From NCBI RefSeq assembly GCF_021735935.1, contig NZ_WMDZ01000001.1, positions 744,001 to 808,000 on the forward strand: a stretch of 64,000 nucleotides of DNA. The letters run 5' to 3'. The notes beneath the pieces are model-generated. The model did not search any database. It was not told the DNA's origin and worked only from the letters and a program-made list of their open reading frames with translations. The DNA comes from Sulfitobacter sp. M39 (GTDB lineage Bacteria > Pseudomonadota > Alphaproteobacteria > Rhodobacterales > Rhodobacteraceae). This document shows positions 19,893-28,360 of this stretch, one piece after another (within the stretch, counting starts at the first letter, position 1; each line of letters starts with the position of its first letter). A program made the position numbers and the translations under genes.

Positions 19893-19937
19893 CTCCTGCA
19901 TGCCATGCAGGCGCTCTCCCAGCTGAGCTAAGGCCCC
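19862..19937 (-). tRNA. tRNA-Ala (anticodon GGC)
   Basis: A 76-nt cloverleaf including encoded CCA. The acceptor stem pairs GGGGCCT with AGGCTCC (one G-U), the D arm contains AGCTCAGCTGGGAGAGC, the anticodon loop ATGGCAT gives GGC, and the T arm is GCGGTTCGATCCCGC. It decodes GCC/GCU alanine codons. Its 3' 31 nt are repeated three more times downstream. Confidence 0.97.
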
Positions 19938-20004
19938 ATCGTGGATCAGAGATCCGGGAAGTGTATCAACCATTCAAGGCCGATGCGCCGCTGAATAGGC
20001 GGTC

Positions 20005-20044
20005 GCGAAGGCGGGATCAAGAGGAAAATCTATCCCGCCCTCGC
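20005..20044. other. Inverted repeat between FYDLN gene and tRNA-Ala
   Basis: Arms of 13 bp (GCGAAGGCGGGAT/ATCCCGCCCTCGC, one G-U in the minus-strand RNA) enclose a 14-nt loop, just past the FYDLN protein stop. It may be that gene's terminator, but no T-run follows on the minus strand. Confidence 0.4.
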
Positions 20045-20053
20045 AAAAATCAA

Positions 20054-20380
20054 TCAATCTTCGTCGTCGGATGCAACGTCGGCGATTTCTTCGAGTGGAA
20101 CGGTATCATCATCGTCGTCGTCATCGTCCAGGATGTCGTCGTCCAGATCCACATCTACATCGTCGTCATCTACCAATGTCTCGTCATCATCCGAGTTGCC
20201 TTTTTTGGCTTTGGCTGTAACGGCATCTTCGGCGTCTGCGGCGATCATGCGGGATTTGGAGTTATCCACCTCGACCACTTCGCCGGAGTAAGGGCTGATG
20301 ATCGGATCTTTGTTCAGGTCGTAGAACCGCTTGCCCGTTGTGGGGCACAGGCGCTTGGTTCCCCATTCTTCATTGGGCAT
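20054..20380 (-). CDS. FYDLN acid domain protein (TIGR02300 family)
   Basis: 108 aa starting MPNEEWGTKRLCPTTGKRFY. The N-terminal half carries the family core CPTTGKRFYDLNKDPIISPY; the C-terminal half is extremely acidic, with runs of Asp (about 75-95) and no fold expected. The family is conserved across Alphaproteobacteria with unknown function. The longer open frame upstream to 20611 is spurious because it crosses the divergent promoter and lacks the conserved start. Confidence 0.9.
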   Translation of the reverse strand: MPNEEWGTKRLCPTTGKRFYDLNKDPIISPYSGEVVEVDNSKSRMIAADAEDAVTAKAKKGNSDDDETLVDDDDVDVDLDDDILDDDDDDDDTVPLEEIADVASDDED

Positions 20381-20492
20381 CGAAGTCCCCTTTTTGAAAG
20401 TGTTGTTGCGTATAGATGATTCAGGCCAAGTGCCATATGAGATAGGCACTGTCAAAGGCAATCGCCACCCCATCGCGACCCGGAACCCTGAA

Positions 20493-21191
20493 ATGCCTGA
20501 TCCTGTCCTGCCCGGAAACCCGCCTATCCCGCTGATCCTGCGCCGCTCTGCGCGGGCGCGGCGGATATCATTGCGGATATCGCAGCTGGATGGGCGGGTG
20601 ACGCTTACCATGCCGAAACGCTTGAAAGAGGCCGAGGGAATCGCCTTTGCCCGCGAAAAGGAGGCGTGGATTCGGCAACATCTGGAAGCGCGCGGCGCTG
20701 ATGTTCTGGTGGGTATCGGGGCCGAGTTTCCCTTGGGCGGTCGGATGCTGCGGGTTGAGGCGGGGCAGGGCAGGCGGGTGGTGCTGGGGACCGATACGAT
20801 TTCCGTGCCCGGCCCGGCAGCGCGTGTGCCGACACGGCTTGCCGCGCATTTGAAAGAGCTGGCGCGGGACCGGCTGACCGGGGCCTGCGACGATTATAGT
20901 GCGCTGCTGGGGAGGCCCTATAGCAAGCTGACCTTGCGGGATACGCGGTCGCGGTGGGGGTCTTGTACCTCGGACGGGGGGCTGATGTTTTCGTGGCGCT
21001 TGATCCTGACGCCGCCCGACGTGCTTGATTACGTCGCCGCCCACGAGGTCGCGCATCTGGCGCAGATGAACCATTCGCCCGCCTTTTGGGCCGAGGTTGA
21101 AAGGATTTACGGACCCTATCAAGAGGCGCGTGGCTGGCTGCGCACCCACGGCAGCGACCTGCACCGGTTCAAGTTTACCACGCAGGCATAG
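20493..21191 (+). CDS. YgjP-like M48-type zinc metallopeptidase (DUF45)
   Basis: A 232-aa protein starting MPDPVLPGNPPI. It contains the gluzincin motif HEVAHLAQMNHSPAFW (ligands H184 and H188, catalytic E185, third ligand H194) and the upstream family signature TRSRWGSCTSDGGL (151-164). YgjP-type proteins are cytoplasmic, lack a signal peptide and have largely undefined substrates. Divergent from the FYDLN gene with 112 bp between starts. Confidence 0.9.
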   Translation: MPDPVLPGNPPIPLILRRSARARRISLRISQLDGRVTLTMPKRLKEAEGIAFAREKEAWIRQHLEARGADVLVGIGAEFPLGGRMLRVEAGQGRRVVLGTDTISVPGPAARVPTRLAAHLKELARDRLTGACDDYSALLGRPYSKLTLRDTRSRWGSCTSDGGLMFSWRLILTPPDVLDYVAAHEVAHLAQMNHSPAFWAEVERIYGPYQEARGWLRTHGSDLHRFKFTTQA

Positions 21192-21246
21192 GGCGCGTCC
21201 ACGTTGCGCCATTGACGCAGCAGCGATTCGTGATCACAACGGCGAT

Positions 21247-21897
21247 ATGAACCTGAACCCTCGTCCCCTTGATGCGCATCCTTTGGCCCATGACCGTGTC
21301 TATCGGCAGTTGCGGACCCGCATCATGCACGGCGATCTGGCTCCGGGGCAGGCGCTGACCCTGCGGGGAATCGGGAAGGAATACGAGGTGTCGATGACCC
21401 CCGCCCGCGAGGCCGTGCGGCGGCTGGCGGCGGAAGGGGCGCTGACCATGTCGGCCTCTGGCCGGATATCGACGCCGGAGCTTAGCAACGAACGGATCGA
21501 GGAGCTGGCCGCCCTGCGTGCCCTGATCGAGGTGGAGCTGGCGAGCCGCGCCCTGCCGCGGGCCCACCTAGCGCTGATCGACCGGATGCAGGCGATCAAC
21601 AATGCCATCTCGGATGCGGTGATCCACCGTGACGCGGTGAGCTATATTCGCACCAATCTGGAATTTCACCGCACCCTATACCTGCGGGCGCAGGCCCCTG
21701 CGATGCTGGCGATGGCGGAAACGGTCTGGCTGCAGATGGGCCCGACGATGCGGGCGCTTTATGGGCGGCTCAGACGGACAGAGCCGCCGCATTTTCACAA
21801 GCTGATTATCGCGGCGCTGCGCGCGGGCGACGAACCGGGACTGCGGCTGGCCGTGCGCACCGATGTGACCCAAGGTCTGCGGATGCTGGCGACGTGA
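21247..21897 (+). CDS. GntR-family transcriptional regulator (FCD subfamily)
   Basis: 216 aa. An N-terminal winged helix (about 12-75: VYRQLRTRIMHGDLAPGQAL, then GIGKEYEVSMTPAREAVRRLAAEGAL) is followed by an all-helical FCD effector domain. FCD regulators usually sense small organic or amino acids and control nearby catabolic genes. No catabolic operon is directly adjacent (accA is convergent), so its target is not evident. Confidence 0.88.
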   Translation: MNLNPRPLDAHPLAHDRVYRQLRTRIMHGDLAPGQALTLRGIGKEYEVSMTPAREAVRRLAAEGALTMSASGRISTPELSNERIEELAALRALIEVELASRALPRAHLALIDRMQAINNAISDAVIHRDAVSYIRTNLEFHRTLYLRAQAPAMLAMAETVWLQMGPTMRALYGRLRRTEPPHFHKLIIAALRAGDEPGLRLAVRTDVTQGLRMLAT

Positions 21898-21918
21898 TGC
21901 GCCAGCGGGCGGCGTTGG

Positions 21919-22881
21919 TTACGCCGCCAGCCCCTTGGCCCCGAGGTCGAGGAATTTCTTGCGACGATCAGCCACCAGCGCCTTTGGGTCTTTGCCCGAC
22001 AGGTCATCCAGCATCGCGGCAATCGCCTTGCGCACCGATGCAATCGCCTCTTTCTGATCCCGATGCGCGCCGCCACGGGGTTCGGGGATGATGCGGTCGT
22101 TGACGCCCAGCTGTTTCAGATCTTGCGCGGTCAGGCGCAGCGCTTCGGCGGCCTCGCGCATTTTCTCGGCGTCTTTCCACAGGATTGATGCGCAGCCCTC
22201 GGGCGAGATCACGGAATAGACAGAATGTTCCAGCATGGCGACGCGGTTCGCCGTGGCAAAGGCAACCGCCCCGCCGGACCCACCTTCACCGATGATGACA
22301 GAAACCAGCGGCACACCGATCTGCAAACATTTCTCGGTCGCGCGGGCGATGGCTTCGGATTGGCCACGCTCTTCCGCGCCTTTACCGGGGTAGGCACCGG
22401 GGGTGTCCACCAGCGTGATCACGGGCAGCCCGAACTTGTCGGCCAATTCCATCAGGCGCACGGCTTTGCGGTAGCCTTCGGGGCGGGCCATGCCGAAATT
22501 GCGTTCGATACGGGATTTGGTGTCGTTGCCCTTTTCGTGGCCGATCACGACGACAGGCGTGTCGTTGAACCGTGCCAGACCGCCCATTACGGCAAGATCA
22601 TCGGCAAAATTCCGGTCCCCTGCCAGCGGGGTGTATTCGGTAAACAGGGCCTCGATATAGTCTTTGCAATGGGGCCGGTCGGGGTGACGTGCCACCTGAC
22701 ATTTGCGCCACGGCGTCAACGACTTGTACAGATCGTCAAGCATTTGGTGGGCTTTTTCGTCCAGCGTTTTGGCTTCGGCGCTCACGTCCATCCCTTCGGA
22801 GGACCGCGCCAGAGCGCGCAGCTCTTCCGCTTTGCCTTCAACTTCGGCCAGTGGTTTTTCGAAATCCAGATACTGTGTCAT
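21919..22881 (-). CDS. accA: Acetyl-CoA carboxylase carboxyltransferase subunit alpha
   Basis: 320 aa starting [15 protein letters not shown]; the frame upstream is not conserved. AccA with AccD transfers CO2 from carboxybiotin to acetyl-CoA, the first step of fatty-acid synthesis. Landmarks: [75 protein letters not shown]. Length equals the family norm. Confidence 0.97.
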   Translation of the reverse strand: MTQYLDFEKPLAEVEGKAEELRALARSSEGMDVSAEAKTLDEKAHQMLDDLYKSLTPWRKCQVARHPDRPHCKDYIEALFTEYTPLAGDRNFADDLAVMGGLARFNDTPVVVIGHEKGNDTKSRIERNFGMARPEGYRKAVRLMELADKFGLPVITLVDTPGAYPGKGAEERGQSEAIARATEKCLQIGVPLVSVIIGEGGSGGAVAFATANRVAMLEHSVYSVISPEGCASILWKDAEKMREAAEALRLTAQDLKQLGVNDRIIPEPRGGAHRDQKEAIASVRKAIAAMLDDLSGKDPKALVADRRKKFLDLGAKGLAA

Positions 22882-22945
22882 CACCTGCTCCGCGCTTTGT
22901 TCAGGGCTATATGGCGTTGATTTGCGGTCTTTGCAACGGAACCTG

Positions 22946-23545
22946 TCAGCTGGCCGGCCAAAGGGCGGGCAGCAGCGACGCCACAAGCAGCGCGGCCATG
23001 GTCACGTTAAACACCCGCAAACGCCGGGGATTGGTTAGAAAACGGGCCATCTGCCCGCCAAGAAGGGTCCAAAGGGTGACCGACGGCAGCGCCATCACCG
23101 CCACGACAAGCGCCGTGATCACCAGCGGCAATATGCCAGCAGAGGGCACGTAGATCGTGATGATGCTAAGACCAAAGGCCCAAGCCTTGGGGTTGACCCA
23201 TTGAAACCCCGCCGCTTGCAGAAAGCTCAGCGGCTTGGCGTTCGGGTCTGCGCTTTGCACCGGGGCGGCAGTGGCGATCTTATAGGCAAGGTAGATCAGA
23301 TAGATCAGGCTCAGGATCTTGAGCACCGTATAGATGACAGGAAAGGCGTCAAACACGCGGATCAGGCCAAAGCCCACCAGCAGCAACATGACCATAAAAC
23401 CAAGAGTGATGCCCATCATATGCGGGACCGTGCGCGCAAAGCCGAAGTTCGCGCCCGATGCCATCAGCATCAGGTTGTTCGGCCCCGGCGTGATTGAGGT
23501 GATCAGCGCGAAAAGCGCGAGCGCAGAGAGGACATCGATGGTCAT
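22946..23545 (-). CDS. LysE-family amino-acid/metabolite exporter
   Basis: 199 aa starting [21 protein letters not shown]. Five to six hydrophobic segments and the family motif [19 protein letters not shown] (17-35) identify a LysE/RhtB exporter. Such carriers excrete amino acids or homoserine lactones. It stands alone between accA and mcl1 on the minus strand with a 64-bp gap to accA. Substrate unknown. Confidence 0.9.
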   Translation of the reverse strand: MTIDVLSALALFALITSITPGPNNLMLMASGANFGFARTVPHMMGITLGFMVMLLLVGFGLIRVFDAFPVIYTVLKILSLIYLIYLAYKIATAAPVQSADPNAKPLSFLQAAGFQWVNPKAWAFGLSIITIYVPSAGILPLVITALVVAVMALPSVTLWTLLGGQMARFLTNPRRLRVFNVTMAALLVASLLPALWPAS

Positions 23546-23648
23546 GCTGCCTTGATGCCCCAAGCCGCGGGGCATGCCAAGCCCGCTTTGCTGCGGGGGG
23601 CTGTCGCGGCGCGAGGGTCGCCTCGCGCCGCTGTCCAGTATCGCGGGG

Positions 23649-24608
23649 TTAGCGCGAGGCGATCATCTCGGACTGGCGCACGATGACTTCGGCCTGTTTG
23701 ATGCTGGCGATGTCGACCAAACGGCCTTTGTAGACGGTCGCACCCTCGCCGTTGGCCTTGGCTGTTTCCATCGCGGCCAGAATTTCGCGCGCTTCAGCGA
23801 CGGCTTCTTCCGAAGGAGTGAAGACCTCGTTCGCGACGGCGATCTGTTTGGGGTGAATGGCCCATTTGCCGACCATGCCCAAAGTTGCCGACCGACGCGC
23901 CTGCGCGCGGTAGCCTTCGTCGTCCGAGAAATCACCGAACGGACCATCGACCGGCAGCACGCCGTGGGTCCGGCAGGCGGCAACGATGGCGGTCTGCGCC
24001 CAATGCCACGGATCGGACCAATGCTTGGTCCCGTCGCGCAGCATGTAATAGTTTTCTTGCGTGCCACCGATGCCAGTCGTCTGCATCCCCATAGAGGCGG
24101 CAAAGTCGGCCGCACCAAGGCTCATCGCTTGCAGGCGCGGGCTGGCGGCGGCGATCTCTTCGACGTGGGCGATGCCTGCGGCCGATTCGATAATCACCTC
24201 GAACGAGATTTTCTTGGTGCGGCCCTTGGCGGTTTCGATCGCCGTGACCAGCGCGTCGACGGTATAGACGTCAGCGGCGCAGCCGACCTTGGGGATCATG
24301 ATCTGGTCCAGACGCTCGCCCGCTTGCTCCAGCAGATCGACGACATCGCGGTACCAGTAAGGTGTATCCAGCCCGTTGATCCGCACGGACAGTGTTTTGT
24401 CGCCCCAGTCTACATCGCTGATCGCCTTGATGATGTTGGCGCGGGCGCTGTCCTTGTCCGTGGGGGCAACGCTGTCTTCCAGATCAAGGTTGATCACATC
24501 GGCTTCAGAGCTTGCCATTTTTTCGAAGATTGCCGGGCGCGAACCGGGGCCGAACAATTGGCAGCGGTTGGGACGTGCAGGTGCTGTAGGCTGGATGCGA
24601 AAGCTCAT
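23649..24608 (-). CDS. mcl1: L-malyl-CoA/beta-methylmalyl-CoA lyase
   Basis: A 319-aa HpcH/HpaI-aldolase-family enzyme. The sequence matches my memory of Rhodobacter sphaeroides Mcl1 almost throughout (for example RPNRCQLFGPGSRP, MIPKVGCAADVYTVDALVTA, TTGIGGTQENYYML). It reversibly condenses acetyl-CoA or propionyl-CoA with glyoxylate, the cleavage step of the ethylmalonyl-CoA pathway. Active-site parts: RINGLDT, FEVIIESAAG (Glu binds Mg) and LGAADF (Asp). A methylmalonyl-CoA epimerase of the same pathway lies at 56.3 kb. A (3S)-malyl-CoA thioesterase paralogue is less likely. Confidence 0.93.
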   Translation of the reverse strand: MSFRIQPTAPARPNRCQLFGPGSRPAIFEKMASSEADVINLDLEDSVAPTDKDSARANIIKAISDVDWGDKTLSVRINGLDTPYWYRDVVDLLEQAGERLDQIMIPKVGCAADVYTVDALVTAIETAKGRTKKISFEVIIESAAGIAHVEEIAAASPRLQAMSLGAADFAASMGMQTTGIGGTQENYYMLRDGTKHWSDPWHWAQTAIVAACRTHGVLPVDGPFGDFSDDEGYRAQARRSATLGMVGKWAIHPKQIAVANEVFTPSEEAVAEAREILAAMETAKANGEGATVYKGRLVDIASIKQAEVIVRQSEMIASR

Positions 24609-24857
24609 ATGCGGAATCCTTGAGTAATAAAGTTACGACTTGCTTGCCTTGGGTGGTATTAAATTGCGCTGCGCCCTGCAAGGGTGATCTCGCACCTGCA
24701 GCATCGGCGGCTGAAATTCTGTGCACAGTTCTTGCTTGCATCGGCAGATACCCGCAAAATTTCCGCGCGATCTCTTGCACCTACCATTCATTTGCAACCT
24801 TATCGCGCTGAAAGGCTGCGAAACTGAGCCAAAGCCAAATTGCAGGAGCATGTGATC

Positions 24858-25859
24858 ATGATCAAAACACCTTATCTTCTTTTTCTGGGCGACGCGCCGG
24901 ATCACCTTGCGGTTAAAGTGGCGCAGGGCATCAAGGACTGGCGTCCTGAAAATGCCGTCGGTCAGCTGCGGCTGGACGGGTGCAAAGCGGATCTGGGTCT
25001 GACCGATATGACGCTTGCGCAAGCGAAAGAGGCCGGCGCGCAGACCTTGGTGATTGGCGTCGCCAACCGCGGGGGCACCATCAGCGCCACATGGCGCGCC
25101 GTGCTGGTCGACGCGCTGGAGGCCGGCTTCGATCTGGCATCCGGCTTGCATAACCTGCTGCGCAACGAGCCAGAGCTGGTGGCTGCTGCCGAGAAACACG
25201 GGCGTACCTTGCATGACGTGCGTATTCCGTCGGTGCAGTACCCGATTGCGAATGGCGTCAAACGCAGCGGCAAGCGCGTGCTGGCGGTCGGTACCGATTG
25301 TTCGGTCGGCAAGATGTATACCGCGCTGGCGCTAGACGCGGCGATGAAAGAGAAGGGGCTGAAAAGCAGCTTCCGCGCGACGGGCCAGACCGGTATTCTG
25401 ATCACCGGCGAAGGCGTACCTTTGGATGCCGTGATCGCGGATTTCATGGCCGGCTCGGTCGAGTATCTGACCCCCGACAATGACGATGATCACTGGGATA
25501 TCATCGAAGGGCAGGGCAGCCTGTTTCACGTGTCCTATTCCGGTGTCACCATGGCGCTGATCCACGGCGGCCAACCCGATGCTCTGATCCTGTGTCACGA
25601 GCCGACCCGCAAGACCATGCGCGGTCTGCCCGACTACACGCTGCCCACGTTGGAAGACGTGCGCGACGTGGCACTGACACTGGCAAAGGTTGCCAACGCA
25701 GGCTGTCAGGTGGTCGGTATCTCGATCAACACCCAGCATCTGTCGGAGGCAGAGGCAGACGCCTATCTGGCCGAGGTCGAACAACGCTTGGGCTTGCCAG
25801 CCGTGGACCCGTTCCGCCAAGGTGCCGCAAGATTGGCGGATGCTTTGGCAGCCCTCTGA
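24858..25859 (+). CDS. dgcN: D-glutamate N-acetyltransferase DgcN (DUF1611 family)
   Basis: 333 aa; the ATG at 24858 has AGGAG nine bases upstream. The C-terminal half has a P-loop-like GTDCSVGKMYTALAL (150-164), which led to the old DUF1611 annotation. DgcN is known to acetylate D-glutamate so that DgcA can racemise the N-acetyl product. The pairing with dgcA directly downstream supports the call. Divergent from mcl1 across a 249-bp region in which I see no further gene. Confidence 0.88.
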   Translation: MIKTPYLLFLGDAPDHLAVKVAQGIKDWRPENAVGQLRLDGCKADLGLTDMTLAQAKEAGAQTLVIGVANRGGTISATWRAVLVDALEAGFDLASGLHNLLRNEPELVAAAEKHGRTLHDVRIPSVQYPIANGVKRSGKRVLAVGTDCSVGKMYTALALDAAMKEKGLKSSFRATGQTGILITGEGVPLDAVIADFMAGSVEYLTPDNDDDHWDIIEGQGSLFHVSYSGVTMALIHGGQPDALILCHEPTRKTMRGLPDYTLPTLEDVRDVALTLAKVANAGCQVVGISINTQHLSEAEADAYLAEVEQRLGLPAVDPFRQGAARLADALAAL

Positions 25860-25904
25860 TCGGCCCTTCGGGGAGAGTTTAAGTGGCAAAATGAAGGAGC
25901 GGAT

Positions 25905-26870
25905 ATGCGTATTGAGGTAAGCCGGGATGTCTTTCGGCTGGCGCAGGTCTTTACCATTTCGCGTGGATCGCGGACCGAGGCGCAGGTGCTCACGGTGAGG
26001 ATCACCGATGGCGGCGCGACGGGATGGGGCGAATGTGTGCCCTATGCCCGTTATGGCGAGACGCTGGAGTCGGTCACGGCAGAGATCGAAGCGCTGCGCG
26101 GGCCGCTGACGCGTGATGCGCTATATGACCTGCTGCCGGCTGGTGCAGCGCGCAATGCAGTGGATTGTGCCCTGTGGGATCTGCAAGCCAAGCAGGCGGG
26201 TAAGCCTGTGTGGGAACTGGCGGGGCTGGCGCGACCGGGGCCCGAGATCACGGCCTTTACCCTGTCGTTGGATAGCCCCGAAAAGATGCGCGAACAGGCC
26301 GCCTTGCACGCGCATCGCCCGCTGTTGAAGATCAAGCTGGGCACGCCGGATGATATGCCCCGCCTTGAGGCTGTGCGCGCCGGTGCCCCTGATGCGCAGA
26401 TCATCATCGATGCGAATGAGGGCTGGTCGGCCGCGGTATACGCCGATCTTGCCCCTCATCTGGTGCGGCTGGGTGTGTCATTGGTTGAACAGCCTTTGCC
26501 CGCAGGGGATGACGATGCCTTGATCGGGATGGAGCGGCCCGTGCCGGTCTGTGCCGATGAAAGCTGTCATGACCGTGCGAGCCTTGCTGGGCTGAAGGGC
26601 AAATACGATGTGGTCAACATCAAGCTGGACAAGACCGGTGGTCTGACAGAGGCGCTGGCGCTGCGCGATGCGGCAGTCGCACAGGGCTTTGAGGTCATGG
26701 TGGGCTGCATGGTCGGGTCGTCGCTCGCGATGGCTCCGGCGGTGCTGGTGGCACAGGGGGCGAAGGTCGTGGACCTTGACGGCCCGCTGCTTCTGGCCGA
26801 AGACCGCGAGAACGCTTTGACATTTGACGCCGCCGGGGTGCATCCGCCTGCGGCCAAGCTTTGGGGATAA
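25905..26870 (+). CDS. dgcA: N-acetyl-D-glutamate racemase DgcA (enolase superfamily, dipeptide-epimerase type)
   Basis: A 321-aa enolase-superfamily protein. The barrel has the two catalytic Lys (KIKLG and NIKLDKTGG) and three Mg ligands (IIDANEGW, VEQPLP, CADES), as in Ala-Glu epimerases. In the DgcN-DgcA pathway it converts N-acetyl-D-glutamate to N-acetyl-L-glutamate. GGAG lies upstream of the ATG; the gene begins 45 bp after dgcN and ends 3 bp before the aminotransferase gene, so the three are one operon. Dipeptide epimerase activity is the alternative. Confidence 0.88.
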   Translation: MRIEVSRDVFRLAQVFTISRGSRTEAQVLTVRITDGGATGWGECVPYARYGETLESVTAEIEALRGPLTRDALYDLLPAGAARNAVDCALWDLQAKQAGKPVWELAGLARPGPEITAFTLSLDSPEKMREQAALHAHRPLLKIKLGTPDDMPRLEAVRAGAPDAQIIIDANEGWSAAVYADLAPHLVRLGVSLVEQPLPAGDDDALIGMERPVPVCADESCHDRASLAGLKGKYDVVNIKLDKTGGLTEALALRDAAVAQGFEVMVGCMVGSSLAMAPAVLVAQGAKVVDLDGPLLLAEDRENALTFDAAGVHPPAAKLWG

Positions 26871-26873
26871 GAC

Positions 26874-27734
26874 ATGCGGACTGTATATGTGAACGGCGAA
26901 TACCTGCCCGAGACCGAAGCCAAGGTTTCGATTTTTGATCGCGGGTTTCTTATGGCGGACGGGGTCTATGAGGTCACCAGCGTGCTGGACGGCAAGCTGA
27001 TCGACTTTGACGGCCACGCGATCCGGCTGAGCCGGTCGCTGAATGAATTGCAGATGCGAAACCCGATCTCGAAGGAGGACCTGCTGGAGGTACACCGCGA
27101 GCTGGTGCGCGTGAACGAGATCGACGAGGGGCTGATCTATTTGCAGATCACGCGCGGGTCGGACGGGGATCGCGACTTTGCCTTCCCTGACCCCGAGACG
27201 ACGGAGCCGACGATTGTCTTGTTCACCCAGTCCAAGCCGGGTCTGGCCGACAGCCCTGCCGCCAAGAAAGGTGCCAAGGTCATCAGCATCGAGGACATCC
27301 GCTGGGGCCGCCGCGACATCAAGACGGTGCAACTTTTGTACCCGTCGATGGGCAAGATGATGGCCAAGAAGGCGGGCTGCGATGATGCCTGGATGGTCGA
27401 GGACGGCTTTGTCACCGAAGGCACCAGCAACAACGCCTATATTGTGATGGGCAACAAGATCATCACCCGCGCCCTGAGCAACGAGATTTTGCACGGCATC
27501 ACCCGCGCTGCGGTTCTGCGTTTCGCCAAAGAGGCGCAGATGGTGGTGGAAGAGCGTAACTTTACCATCCACGAAGCGCAGCAGGCGGACGAGGCGTTTA
27601 CCACCTCCGCCAGCGCCTTTGTCATGCCCGTGGTCGAGATCGACGGCGTGGCCTTGGGCGATGGAACACCGGGCAAGGTCGCGCCGCGGCTGCGCGAGAT
27701 CTATCTGGACGAGATGCGCAAGGCGGCGGTCTAA
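26874..27734 (+). CDS. dat: D-amino-acid aminotransferase (class IV, PLP)
   Basis: A 286-aa fold-type IV transaminase. The cofactor Lys is in RRDIKTVQLLYPSM; the DGVYEVTSVLDGKL N-terminal motif and TEGTSNNAYIV segment are typical of D-alanine aminotransferases. It would move the amino group from D-amino acids to 2-oxoglutarate, making D-glutamate that DgcN/DgcA can process. It lies 3 bp after dgcA. A branched-chain type IV enzyme is less likely from the N-terminal motif. Confidence 0.87.
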   Translation: MRTVYVNGEYLPETEAKVSIFDRGFLMADGVYEVTSVLDGKLIDFDGHAIRLSRSLNELQMRNPISKEDLLEVHRELVRVNEIDEGLIYLQITRGSDGDRDFAFPDPETTEPTIVLFTQSKPGLADSPAAKKGAKVISIEDIRWGRRDIKTVQLLYPSMGKMMAKKAGCDDAWMVEDGFVTEGTSNNAYIVMGNKIITRALSNEILHGITRAAVLRFAKEAQMVVEERNFTIHEAQQADEAFTTSASAFVMPVVEIDGVALGDGTPGKVAPRLREIYLDEMRKAAV

Positions 27735-27745
27735 CCCGCCTTGCC

Positions 27746-27776
27746 AAGGGGCTGGCTGCGCGCGGTCAGCCCTTTT
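27746..27776. terminator. Hairpin between dat and DUF1244 stops
   Basis: A 9-bp stem (AAGGGGCTG/CAGCCCTTT, one G-U) with a 12-nt loop and trailing TTTTCC on the plus strand. It overlaps the last codons of the minus-strand DUF1244 gene and likely terminates the dgcN-dgcA-dat transcript. Confidence 0.55.
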
Positions 27777-28080
27777 CCCCGACGTTCTGTTCGAAGGCGA
27801 CCTTGAACGCTTCTTTCTGCGCGTCCTTCGCGTCGGTCTGATAGTTGGCTTTCCATGCGTCCATGGTCATGCCGTAGAACAGCTCGCGCGCTTCTTCCTT
27901 GCCCATGTCGATCCCGCGTTCGTTTGCGGCTTCTTGATACCAGCGCGACAGGCAGTTGCGGCAAAATCCGGCCAGGTTCATCATGTCGATGTTCTGCACG
28001 TCCGTGCGGTCTTGCATCAGGTGCTGTTGCAGCCGGCGAAACGCCGCAGCCTGAAGTTCGATTTCCTGTTGTGTGGGCAT
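27766..28080 (-). CDS. DUF1244 domain protein
   Basis: 104 aa starting MPTQQEIELQAAAFRRLQQHL. A helical protein with the conserved FCRNCLSRWYQEAA motif (about 39-52), whose two Cys may bind metal, followed by GIDMGKEEARELFYGMTM. The family is small, conserved in Proteobacteria and uncharacterised. Convergent with dat. Confidence 0.88.
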   Translation of the reverse strand: MPTQQEIELQAAAFRRLQQHLMQDRTDVQNIDMMNLAGFCRNCLSRWYQEAANERGIDMGKEEARELFYGMTMDAWKANYQTDAKDAQKEAFKVAFEQNVGEKG

Positions 28081-28235
28081 TATGCTCTCCTGCGTGTGGG
28101 GTGGGGCCAAGCTATGGGTTGGCCGGTGTGGGTTCAAGGCGGCGGGCCATGAATGTGGCGCGGCCTTGCGCGGTGCGGTGTCATCGTGCTGTCATATTGT
28201 GGTGGGCATAGACGGGGCGGGCGATCTTCGCTAAT

Positions 28236-28264
28236 TGCTAACGCTAACAAATGTTAACGCTAAC
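28236..28264. promoter_or_regulatory. Two adjacent LacI-type operator-like sites upstream of pyruvate kinase
   Basis: TGCTAACGCTAACA (28236-28249) and TGTTAACGCTAAC (28252-28264) are near-copies of a GTTA-N4-TAAC palindrome, 97-125 bp before the pyk start. In Rhodobacterales a LacI-family regulator of central carbon metabolism (CceR, orthologue of rhizobial PckR) is known to use sites of this general form; assignment here is inference. Confidence 0.55.
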
Positions 28265-28360
28265 TTATTTACTATCCACTCTGACCGCCGCGCGTGTTAA
28301 ACCCGTGGCAATGAGCGCAGGGGCTGTCAAAGCCCGCAGATGAAAAGGGACGTCACCAGT

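Noticed and set aside
19472..19937. Integrated element with tRNA attachment sites
   Set aside because: The repeats match the tRNA 3' end as att sites do, but only 80 bp lie between copies and there is no integrase or cargo in the window.
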